A stretch of 5,163 nt of DNA, from the NCBI GenBank assembly GCA_902767125.1, contig CACXGJ010000161.1, positions 1-5,163 of the forward strand. The letters run 5' to 3'. This DNA comes from an uncultured Ruminococcus sp. GTDB taxonomy: Bacteria; Bacillota; Clostridia; Oscillospirales; Acutalibacteraceae. How positions within the stretch are numbered: the stretch's first letter is position 1; every line of letters begins with the position of its first letter. The translations under genes were made by a program, and so were the position numbers. Shown one piece after another: positions 1 through 5,141 of the stretch. The notes beneath the pieces are model-generated. The model ran no database searches. It worked only from the letters and a program-made list of their open reading frames with translations, and was not told the origin of the DNA.

Positions 1-1
1 C

Positions 2-370
2 GCTGATTCCATTGCACCTTCAACAAATGATGATATTACAGTAGTCATGGCAATGCGTTGCGACGATCGGCAGATAACAACGACTGCCCAAACAAAGTGT
101 AATATTGATATTGATGTAGAAGAAGATGATGATTCTTTTGTGGAAGATAAGGTTGATGAGGAACAAACAGACGCTGATGCAGAGAGCAGTGACAACAAAA
201 TGCCGTCCTTGCTCACGTTCCTTCAGATTCCGAGAACTGCTGAAGAACTGATACTTGCCGGGTACTGTACTCCGTCCGAGGTTATAACATATATTTTTCC
301 ACTTATAAAAGAGGGTATAGTTGATTACAATGATTATCGTTTTACACTTTCGGGAGGTGGTGCAATGTGA
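2..370 (+). CDS. PP2C-family protein phosphatase, C-terminal part (5' end outside window)
   Basis: The frame is open from the window edge, so the internal ATG at 47 is not taken as the start; 122 residues are visible. Residues 9-19 (NDDITVVMAMR) match the last strand of PP2C phosphatases, where the Asp of the D-[ND]-x-T-V motif binds a catalytic metal. After this the chain leaves the catalytic domain: residues 36-65 are a strongly acidic, probably disordered linker, and residues 77-118 (from PRTAEELI to YRFTLS) read like a compact helix-helix-strand module, possibly winged-helix-like. The family dephosphorylates phospho-Ser/Thr proteins, and the overlapping kinase gene is the natural opponent. 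SpoIIE/RsbU-type phosphatases end in a similar DDITV strand, so only the upstream catalytic motifs could settle the subfamily. The PP2C call is good; the role of the C-terminal extension is inference. Confidence 0.72.
   Translation, partial: ADSIAPSTNDDITVVMAMRCDDRQITTTAQTKCNIDIDVEEDDDSFVEDKVDEEQTDADAESSDNKMPSLLTFLQIPRTAEELILAGYCTPSEVITYIFPLIKEGIVDYNDYRFTLSGGGAM
352..359 (+). promoter_or_regulatory. Ribosome binding site of the kinase gene, decides a GTG start
   Basis: GGGAGGTG lies 7 nt before the GTG at 367 and inside the last codons of the phosphatase gene. The start GTG and the phosphatase stop share the bases GTGA, a classic 4-bp overlap that implies translational coupling. No better ATG start lies nearby in the kinase frame. 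Confidence 0.75.
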
Positions 371-1491
371 TCGAATATTCTCAATATCTGAAGCAGGTCT
401 ATCCACAAGGAGCAAGGTTTGATTCATTGCTTCCGCAGTCGAGCTATAAGAATTGTATTGACTTGAGAAGTTATAACCTTGAATGCCTTGGAGAGATAGG
501 TGCAGGAGCGTTATCAACGGTGTATAAGGTCAAAGATATGAATACACATGAGATATATGCCTGTAAATACACTTCTTTGAAGCATATTAACGGTGGTGGA
601 CCGTGTGCAGCTTCATTTATAGCCGAAAAGGCATTGCAGGAGATCGAACTGATGCTCAAATTGCGAAAAAAGGGTGTATATGGGATAATGCCGCTCTATG
701 GCTTTTATCCCTCACAAGATACCATACGAAAATTTGCATACTTATACAGATTCATTCCAAGAGTGCTTATTCCCGAAAGCAGTGTTATCATTGAACTGCT
801 GCCCCTTGCCGTTCCGTTCAGGACATTTATGGATGAACTCTTCCGTTCACGGAGAAGATTGAATGTTGACCAGACCTGTTCGATCTTTCTGGACATACTG
901 TCACCTTTGGAACATATGCACGACAAGGTGAGTGTGATTCACAGGGACATCAAAATCGACAATCTTATGTTGATAAAGATACCCAACGGTACTGTCCGTA
1001 TAGCGATATCAGATTTCAACATAAGCAGAGAGCTGCAATTCCAGACAGATAGTTACACAGCGATGGGCACACCGGGTTATTGTAATCCGAGGATAATGGA
1101 GAAAGCAATCAATCGTGAGCGAGTCACAAGAGACGATGCAGTCAAGGCTGATCTTTACGGTGCAGCACAGTGTATGTATGTTTTGCTCAATCGTGGAGTA
1201 ATGGCTCCGAACAAGGGCGAGATACCTGCTCCGAAGGATACCCCGTCAGTTGAATTTACAGATCTTCTTCGGAGCATACTGAATCCGAATGTATCAAATA
1301 TCCCGGATTGTGCGGCTATCCGAAAGCGAATTGAAGCTATGATGGAAAAGGAACACCTGCCTGACAGGAAATCACATAACACTCCAAAAATGCAAAAGAA
1401 AGTGTTCGGGACAGAAAAGAAATTATATCCCGCTCCGCTTAAAAATTGCGGTCATGTTCATAAACCGCAATTCCCTAAAGGCTCGTTCTGA
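367..1491 (+). CDS. Hanks-type serine/threonine protein kinase, soluble
   Basis: A 374-residue eukaryotic-like protein kinase that should transfer ATP phosphate to Ser/Thr of partner proteins. Subdomains in order: glycine loop GAGALSTV (45-52), ATP-anchoring Lys67 in YACKY, helix-C Glu near 92 (LQEIELM), catalytic loop HRDIKIDN (192-199) with Asp194, Lys196 and Asn199, metal-binding Asp216 in SDFNIS, activation-segment end GTPGY (234-238), and helix-F Asp262 in DLYGAA. All key catalytic residues are present. Two deviations: DFG reads DFN, and the APE triplet reads NPR (240-242), losing the usual Glu. The kinase domain spans roughly 38-325; the tail (326-374) is basic and Pro-containing. I see no transmembrane helix and no PASTA repeats, so it is not PrkC-like and is likely cytoplasmic. 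It overlaps the phosphatase gene by 4 bp and ends before a strong terminator, so the two form an operon whose start lies upstream. Confidence 0.93.
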   Translation: MIEYSQYLKQVYPQGARFDSLLPQSSYKNCIDLRSYNLECLGEIGAGALSTVYKVKDMNTHEIYACKYTSLKHINGGGPCAASFIAEKALQEIELMLKLRKKGVYGIMPLYGFYPSQDTIRKFAYLYRFIPRVLIPESSVIIELLPLAVPFRTFMDELFRSRRRLNVDQTCSIFLDILSPLEHMHDKVSVIHRDIKIDNLMLIKIPNGTVRIAISDFNISRELQFQTDSYTAMGTPGYCNPRIMEKAINRERVTRDDAVKADLYGAAQCMYVLLNRGVMAPNKGEIPAPKDTPSVEFTDLLRSILNPNVSNIPDCAAIRKRIEAMMEKEHLPDRKSHNTPKMQKKVFGTEKKLYPAPLKNCGHVHKPQFPKGSF

Positions 1492-1499
1492 CAATATAT

Positions 1500-1544
1500 A
1501 AGTTACAGCATATTATGGCATATCAATATGTTGTAACTTTTTTT
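1500..1544 (+). terminator. Rho-independent terminator of the phosphatase-kinase operon
   Basis: Arms 1500-1514 and 1525-1539 form a 15-bp stem (one G-U pair, otherwise Watson-Crick) with a 10-nt loop, running directly into seven T residues (1538-1544). It begins 8 nt after the kinase stop codon and isolates the operon from the next gene. Confidence 0.88.
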
Positions 1545-1570
1545 ATCAAAAACTGCATGGTAATACTAAA

Positions 1571-1599
1571 ATTTATGTGTTTTCGGCTATATATATTAT
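1571..1599 (+). promoter_or_regulatory. Weak candidate promoter of the 125-residue protein gene
   Basis: TATTAT at 1594-1599, inside an AT alternation, is a fair -10 element. The matching -35 position (1571-1576, ATTTAT) is poor, and there is no TGN extension. A promoter is expected here because a terminator lies just upstream, but the precise element is uncertain. Confidence 0.3.
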
Positions 1600-1649
1600 A
1601 GAAGCACATGAAGTGCAAAGAAAATAATTATAAAACGGAGGAAACGCAA

Positions 1650-2027
1650 ATGAAAAATACTATCAATGCTAAAGTGATCTGCAGGAAGAACAGTTCAGGT
1701 ACTCTCAACTTCTATCTGGAGGCAAAAGGACAGGAAATATACCTGTTCGTGACAAAGTACTACTCTTACAATATGTACTCAATGTACCGTAATGGTGTAC
1801 GAGCGGAAAAGGCTTTTGAGCATACGGAAAACTTCAGACATCAGAAGTTAAAGGAACGTATTATCCGCATGGTGAAATATGTTTCCGATGAAAATGATCT
1901 GGATATTTTCAAGGATCCTGATCATCGAAGGAGGAGGCATACGTTTTTTACATCATCTTGTGAATTACATACAAATTTATTGTATGACAAACAAGACGTT
2001 GAATTAACACTTGCAGATTCATTATAA
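1650..2027 (+). CDS. Conserved-looking hypothetical protein, 125 residues
   Basis: I do not recognise a named family. The start is placed at the ATG at 1650, because GGAGG at 1637-1641 sits 8 nt before it; an in-frame ATG at 1608 has no such site. Residues 1-36 alternate polar and hydrophobic positions (NAKVICRK, LNFYLEAK, EIYLFVT), suggesting a beta hairpin or small sheet. A Tyr-rich turn (37-46) and a predicted helix follow (61-78, NFRHQKLKERIIRMVKYV). The tail from residue 90 is different in character, with four consecutive Arg (93-96) encoded by CGA AGG AGG AGG. No signal peptide or membrane segment is seen. It sits alone between a terminator and the CARF-sigma cassette. No terminator follows it, so readthrough into that cassette is possible. 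Confidence 0.75.
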   Translation: MKNTINAKVICRKNSSGTLNFYLEAKGQEIYLFVTKYYSYNMYSMYRNGVRAEKAFEHTENFRHQKLKERIIRMVKYVSDENDLDIFKDPDHRRRRHTFFTSSCELHTNLLYDKQDVELTLADSL

Positions 2028-2053
2028 AAAAATTCATATTATTGTTTCAAGTA

Positions 2054-2111
2054 GGGAGGTGAAAGCTTGACAAAATTCAATTTTTATGTTAAAATCAGAA
2101 AAAATTATTGA
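2054..2111 (+). other. Possible 14-codon leader ORF (TTG start) overlapping the cassette promoter
   Basis: GGGAGGTG (2054-2061) is a near-perfect ribosome binding site with nothing obvious to serve except a TTG at 2067 in the correct spacing. That TTG opens a 14-codon frame (MTKFNFYVKIRKNY) ending at TGA 2109-2111, 18 nt before the CARF gene. It overlaps the -35 and -10 elements, so only transcripts reading in from upstream could carry it. It could be a leader peptide, the remnant of an older gene start, or chance. Confidence 0.2.
2067..2095 (+). promoter_or_regulatory. Sigma-A-type promoter of the CARF-sigma cassette
   Basis: TTGACA (2067-2072, perfect -35) and TAAAAT (2090-2095, 5 of 6 to the -10 consensus) are separated by exactly 17 bp. 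Transcription should start near 2102, giving a leader of about 28 nt with the RBS GGGAGG at 2118-2123, 6 nt before the ATG. The housekeeping match suggests the operon is transcribed by the vegetative polymerase, whatever the downstream sigma-like protein controls. Confidence 0.82.
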
Positions 2112-2129
2112 ACTAACGGGAGGATTTTT

Positions 2130-2735
2130 ATGAAAAAATTTATCAGCACAAGCCCATACCAACCCAAGGGCAGACTTGAAAAAGGTTTATACAAGGCAGC
2201 CGATAACCAGCTTCTTGCATACGATACGCCTACGAGCTTTCCGATATTAGCCGCTATAAACGCATACGCAAATCAGGGAGAAAATATCGAGATCATCACA
2301 ATAGTTCCATGCTATGAAAATGCAATATATAACTACGAGCTTCTCAAGGAAGAAGTTGCTGCTCTTGCTCAAAAAAAGGGTTTTACCTATACTCTGAAAG
2401 AGGTCAATGTTCCTTATGACAATGAGATAGGTACCGAGTTGGAATTGTTTGAAAAGCTCATGGACTGTACAGCCGATAACGACACATTATATGCCTGCAT
2501 CACCTACGGTTCAAAGCCTTTTCCACTCGTTCAGATGATGGCATTGAATTACGCATACCGAATCAGAAAAAATGTAAGCATCGGCTGTATTGTATATGGA
2601 GCAAAGGATCATAACAATGGAAATATGTTTATCTATGACATAACATCACTTCTCTACATTGATGAGGCAGTACGTCTCATGGCAGAGCAAAAAGTAAAGA
2701 ATCCGACCGACATAATAAAGAGTCTTCTGAAATGA
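2130..2735 (+). CDS. Stand-alone CARF-like protein, TM1812 type
   Basis: A 201-residue protein that appears to be one CARF-like Rossmann domain. The N-terminal strand and turn (4-10, FISTSPY) precede helix-strand elements, with a strand at 53-59 (IEIITIV). The diagnostic stretch is 121-175: ACITYGSKPFP (122-132) corresponds to the D-[IV]-T-H-G-F-[RK]-x-x-P signature of TM1812-type CRISPR-associated proteins, followed by ALNY (138-141), YG (156-157) and IYDITSLL (168-175), all in family order. The usual Asp before the Thr is Cys123 here; Gly127 and Lys129 at the ligand-facing loop are kept. CARF domains bind cyclic oligoadenylates or other nucleotides. No HEPN, HTH, protease or nuclease effector is attached, so it is probably a sensor or possibly a ring nuclease (inference). 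It is the first gene of an operon with the sigma-like gene, whose RBS overlaps this gene's stop codon. Confidence 0.75.
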   Translation: MKKFISTSPYQPKGRLEKGLYKAADNQLLAYDTPTSFPILAAINAYANQGENIEIITIVPCYENAIYNYELLKEEVAALAQKKGFTYTLKEVNVPYDNEIGTELELFEKLMDCTADNDTLYACITYGSKPFPLVQMMALNYAYRIRKNVSIGCIVYGAKDHNNGNMFIYDITSLLYIDEAVRLMAEQKVKNPTDIIKSLLK

Positions 2736-2740
2736 GGTGA
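2734..2740 (+). promoter_or_regulatory. Ribosome binding site of the sigma-like gene overlapping the CARF stop codon
   Basis: GAGGTGA begins inside the TGA stop of the CARF gene and lies 5 nt before the ATG at 2746. A GTG at 2737 in the same frame is part of this site and cannot be the start. The arrangement implies translational coupling, so the two proteins are likely made in related amounts. Confidence 0.75.
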
Positions 2741-2745
2741 TCTGT

Positions 2746-3570
2746 ATGGAAGATAGAATCCAAAGATTAAACACTCTTATGACAGAATATTCTAAACTTA
2801 AGGATGATCCGCTTAACAGTGCCGTGTGTATCAATTTGAGAGCCGAAGCACAGGGTATTGTTTTTGAAGATAGTTTTCGCCTGGAAATGCAAAATCGTGC
2901 CCATAATTATTTAAAAGAAAAAAAAGTTTTGGGCAATGAAGAAGATATAGTTCAGGAAGCAAGCGCTCGTTTTCTTGAAAAATGCTTTCCGAATTATGAT
3001 TACAAAATAAATGATAACTTCTATCTTTATTTAATGAACACATTGAAAATGACAGCGTTGGATCTGATAAAAAAAGAGTATAAAAATGTCAAGAAGGGGG
3101 GAGAAGGATTAGACGAACCGTCAGGCGGTGATATACCTTCAGATAATGTTACTGAAGAACAAGTTTTTGCACGTATGCGATTGGAAGAATTTTATGCAAG
3201 AATGGCAGTATGTGTGATAAAGATCGGTGCGAAAAACGGTGAACCCGATAAATACTACCGTTCGTTTGCTACGGGCTATTACATAATGCTGTGTAAAGAA
3301 CGGTTGTATGATGTTTGTGAAATTAATGAGAATGAAGCGTTTACAGTCATGGATACTGCATTTGCAGATTTCACTCTCATATCCGAGTGCAGGACATTTT
3401 ATGAAATTGAATCCACACCGCTTAAAACGTATTATCAAATCGGATTAAATGGCGATGAGGAAATTGATGTTCCAATTAAGCCAAGAGTTTACACTAAATA
3501 TCATAATGTCACCTCCGGTTACATCACTCAAAAGAGGAATAAATTCGATGAAATGCTCGGTATTGTATAA
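2746..3570 (+). CDS. Divergent sigma-70-family RNA polymerase sigma factor
   Basis: A 274-residue protein. Residues about 40-115 read as sigma region 2: a helix with HNYLKEKK, then EEDIVQEASARFLEK (65-79), matching the DIVQEAFLRFLE pattern, and then FYLYLMNTLKMTALDLIKKEY (92-112), matching region 2.3-2.4 of ECF-like factors, which recognise the -10 element. A Gly/Asp/Pro-rich linker follows (117-136). The last 30 residues, particularly YHNVTSGYITQKRNKFDEM (252-270), resemble the recognition part of a region 4 HTH. Between them lie about 110 residues (138-245) with no recognised domain, including CRTFYEIESTPLKTYYQIG (215-233), so the protein is longer than typical ECF factors. It should direct RNA polymerase to specific promoters. 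Cotranscription with a CARF sensor suggests ligand-controlled activity. Region 2 is fairly secure; region 4 is tentative. It could also be a sigma-like DNA-binding regulator. Confidence 0.72.
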   Translation: MEDRIQRLNTLMTEYSKLKDDPLNSAVCINLRAEAQGIVFEDSFRLEMQNRAHNYLKEKKVLGNEEDIVQEASARFLEKCFPNYDYKINDNFYLYLMNTLKMTALDLIKKEYKNVKKGGEGLDEPSGGDIPSDNVTEEQVFARMRLEEFYARMAVCVIKIGAKNGEPDKYYRSFATGYYIMLCKERLYDVCEINENEAFTVMDTAFADFTLISECRTFYEIESTPLKTYYQIGLNGDEEIDVPIKPRVYTKYHNVTSGYITQKRNKFDEMLGIV

Positions 3571-3613
3571 TAAGAAGAAAAATAATAACTGTTGATACAG
3601 TCTTTGACTATAA

Positions 3614-3663
3614 AATCCCCTGTTTGCGTATGTAATGCAGACAGGGGGATTATGTTGTTTTTT
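3614..3663 (+). terminator. Rho-independent terminator of the CARF-sigma cassette
   Basis: Arms 3614-3627 and 3637-3651 form a 14-bp stem with a CCCC/GGGG core, one bulged G and one G-U pair, closing a 9-nt loop. A T-rich tract (3655-3663, TTGTTTTTT) follows. It lies 43 nt after the sigma gene stop and closes the two-gene unit. Confidence 0.87.
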
Positions 3664-3891
3664 GATAATTTGCTCTGATGTAAATTCTATTATTTCTTTT
3701 TATTTGAAGGAACTGTTGACGGCTTTGCTGTGCTATTATCGTTTCAAAAGATCATTCTTATTACAAAACCAACCGTCAAATATAATAATATTTTACCATA
3801 TGTTTTATAAAAAAATTCAACATATTTCCAAATATTATAAAGTAAATTATTTTGAGAATTGTGCTATTCGGTATGACATAATCGAAAGTGC
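3664..3891 (+). other. AT-rich spacer, no gene recognised
   Basis: Between the cassette terminator and the metF promoter I find no coding frame with a ribosome binding site or a recognisable protein. An 86-codon open frame across 3635-3895 starts inside the terminator hairpin and has a composition typical of AT-rich noncoding DNA. The only structure noted is a 7-bp inverted pair, TTGACGG (3716-3722) and CCGTCAA (3773-3779), about 50 bp apart. Confidence 0.6.
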
Positions 3892-3920
3892 TTGACACCG
3901 ATAAAATATAATGATACGAT
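3892..3920 (+). promoter_or_regulatory. metF promoter with extended -10
   Basis: TTGACA (3892-3897) and TACGAT (3915-3920) are 17 bp apart, and TGA directly precedes the -10, giving the TGN extension. Start of transcription is expected near 3927, so the leader is only about 37 nt. That is too short for an S-box (SAM) riboswitch or a T-box, so neither of the common Gram-positive methionine controls acts on this transcript in cis. Confidence 0.8.
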
Positions 3921-3963
3921 ATTAAGGTAAAAAAGATGTCTGAAAAAGGAGAATGAATTAATT

Positions 3964-4854
3964 ATGAGAATAACGGATATATTGAATACAAGGAATATGT
4001 CTCTTTCATTTGAGGTTTTTCCGCCGAAAAAGGAAACGAGCTTTGAAAGCGTAAGGGCAGCCACCGAAGAAATTGCAGGCTATCGTCCGTCATTTATGAG
4101 CGTGACCTATGGTGCAGGGGGCGGTACAAGCAGATTCACCCTTGATATCGCCAAGAATATAAAGGACAGATTCGGTGTGCCTACACTTGCTCATCTAACC
4201 TGTGTATCTTCAAGCAAGGAAACTGTCCATGAACAGATAAATGCACTCAACGAGGCAGGCATAAAAAATATCATGGCTCTGCGTGGTGATCTCACTCCCG
4301 AATTGCAGAAAACCGACCGCTCAAAGTGGGATTATTGCTATGCAGTTCAGCTTATAAGAGAGCTGAAGGAAAGCGGAAATGAATTTTGTATAGGTGCAGC
4401 CTGCTATCCCGAGATACATCCCGAAAGCAAAAATCAGAAAGAGGATATCCTTCATCTGAAGGAAAAGGTCGATGCAGGAGCGGATTTTCTGACAACACAG
4501 ATGGTTTTTGACAATAATCTGTTTTTCAATTTCATGTACAAGCTGCGTGAAGCGGGAGTGACAGTACCTGTTATTCCCGGAATAATGCCCATTACAAATG
4601 CGGTCCAGGTTGAACGTGCCATAAAGCTGTCGGGTTCGTTTATGCCGCAGCGTTTCAAGAGTCTTGTTGATTATTTCGGACAGGATCCTTCCTCGATGAA
4701 ACAGGCAGGCATTGCATATGCAACAGATCAGATAATAGATCTGTATGCAAACGGTGTAACAAATGTTCACGTTTATTCCATGAACAAGCCTGATGTTGCG
4801 AAGGCTATCAAGGATAATCTTTCCGATATTCTCGGAAAGGATTTTAACAGATGA
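3964..4854 (+). CDS. metF: 5,10-methylenetetrahydrofolate reductase
   Basis: A cytoplasmic FAD enzyme that reduces 5,10-methylene-THF to 5-methyl-THF, the methyl donor for methionine synthesis and an intermediate in one-carbon metabolism. The 296 residues equal the length of E. coli MetF and cover the whole TIM barrel. Visible motifs: SFEVFPPK (15-22) with Glu17 equivalent to the catalytic Glu28 of E. coli MetF; PSFMSVTYGAGGG (42-54); HLTC (77-80); MALRGDL (104-110) with Asp109 equivalent to Asp120; YPEIHPES (148-155); DAGADFLTTQ (170-179) with Gln179 matching the substrate-contacting Gln183; and VIPGIMP (203-209). The RBS AAAGGAG (3945-3951) is about 12 nt from the ATG, a long spacing; the ATG at 3953 meets TAA after one codon and cannot be the start. 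It has its own promoter and no metabolic partner gene in the window. Confidence 0.97.
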   Translation: MRITDILNTRNMSLSFEVFPPKKETSFESVRAATEEIAGYRPSFMSVTYGAGGGTSRFTLDIAKNIKDRFGVPTLAHLTCVSSSKETVHEQINALNEAGIKNIMALRGDLTPELQKTDRSKWDYCYAVQLIRELKESGNEFCIGAACYPEIHPESKNQKEDILHLKEKVDAGADFLTTQMVFDNNLFFNFMYKLREAGVTVPVIPGIMPITNAVQVERAIKLSGSFMPQRFKSLVDYFGQDPSSMKQAGIAYATDQIIDLYANGVTNVHVYSMNKPDVAKAIKDNLSDILGKDFNR

Positions 4855-5071
4855 CATCAATAAGGGTCATATAACATGAATCGGGGATATCGTATTTTTC
4901 CTGTAAAATACGATATCCCCGATTTGAATTGAGCTTTTTTCTGTTGTAGATTTTTTTGTTCTCGGAGCATTTGGTGACAGGATCGGTCAAGCCCCATGTG
5001 TTTCTTTTGGCTTTGTTAAGCTCTTTCTGTTTTTTCTTCGAGAGCTTCTTAAAGGGAACAAATTTTTCCAT
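4844..5071 (-). CDS. Small basic protein, 75 residues, function unknown
   Basis: A small gene convergent with metF, overlapping its last 11 bases. It is supported by GAGG at 5081-5084 (minus strand), 9 nt before the ATG, and by a perfect-consensus promoter. The first 47 residues are very Lys/Arg-rich (FKKLSKKKQKELNKAKRNTW at 6-25, then DPVTK at 30-34 and YNRKK at 42-46). From memory this KLSKKKQKELN...TWG...NPVT...YNRKK layout recurs in small uncharacterised proteins of Clostridia; I cannot name a family. The high charge suggests nucleic-acid or ribosome association, which is inference. Residues 50-65 are encoded by a perfect 20-bp hairpin, so the C-terminus may be an extension through a terminator rather than conserved protein. 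Confidence 0.72.
   Translation of the reverse strand: MEKFVPFKKLSKKKQKELNKAKRNTWGLTDPVTKCSENKKIYNRKKLNSNRGYRILQEKYDIPDSCYMTLIDVIC
4879..4940 (+). terminator. 20-bp perfect hairpin downstream of metF, probable terminator
   Basis: Arms 4879-4898 and 4905-4924 are perfectly complementary over 20 bp with a 6-nt loop, starting 25 nt after the metF stop. The T tract (4935-4940) is about 10 nt beyond the stem rather than directly attached, which is atypical for an intrinsic terminator. On the minus strand no T run follows the stem. The whole hairpin lies in the 3' coding part of the convergent small gene. Confidence 0.6.
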
Positions 5072-5074
5072 AAA

Positions 5075-5117
5075 ATAATACCTCTTTTCAAAAAATATAT
5101 TTTGTAAGAGGTATTAT
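5075..5117. repeat. 12-bp inverted repeat spanning the -10 and RBS of the small basic gene
   Basis: ATAATACCTCTT (5075-5086) and AAGAGGTATTAT (5106-5117) are perfect inverted copies separated by 19 bp. One arm covers the -10 box of the minus-strand promoter; the other contains the GAGG ribosome binding site. Arm centres are 31 bp apart, close to three helical turns, so a DNA operator is possible. An RNA hairpin would need transcription to start inside or upstream of the -10 arm. Confidence 0.7.
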
Positions 5118-5141
5118 AATAATTATTTCGTGATTTGTCAA
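5113..5141 (-). promoter_or_regulatory. Perfect-consensus sigma-A promoter of the small basic gene
   Basis: Read on the minus strand, TTGACA (5141-5136) and TATAAT (5118-5113) both match consensus exactly with a 17-bp spacer. Transcription should start near 5106-5105, leaving a leader of about 35 nt that carries AAGAGG before the ATG at 5071. This is the strongest promoter in the window, implying high expression or tight repression. Confidence 0.88.

Noticed and set aside
1608..1649. Earlier ATG start for the 125-residue protein
   Set aside because: No ribosome binding site precedes it, whereas GGAGG is ideally placed for the ATG at 1650.
2029..2079. Repeated AAAATTCA around the cassette promoter as an operator
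   Set aside because: Short AT-rich word that recurs elsewhere in the window (for example near 3812); no symmetry or regular spacing.
2737..2745. GTG start for the sigma-like gene
   Set aside because: This GTG is part of the GAGGTGA ribosome binding site that serves the ATG at 2746.
3592..3616. TTGATA and TAAAAT as a promoter after the sigma gene
   Set aside because: The spacer is only 13 bp and the -10 merges with the terminator stem; no gene follows.
3716..3779. TTGACGG/CCGTCAA pair as ends of a small mobile element
   Set aside because: Only 7 bp, no target-site duplication seen and no transposase-like sequence between.
3635..3895. 86-codon plus-strand frame between the cassette and metF
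   Set aside because: It starts inside the terminator hairpin, has no proper ribosome binding site, and has the Ile/Tyr/Phe-rich composition expected from AT-rich noncoding DNA.
3927..3963. SAM riboswitch or T-box ahead of metF
   Set aside because: The predicted leader is about 37 nt, too short for either, and shows no S-box or T-box motif.
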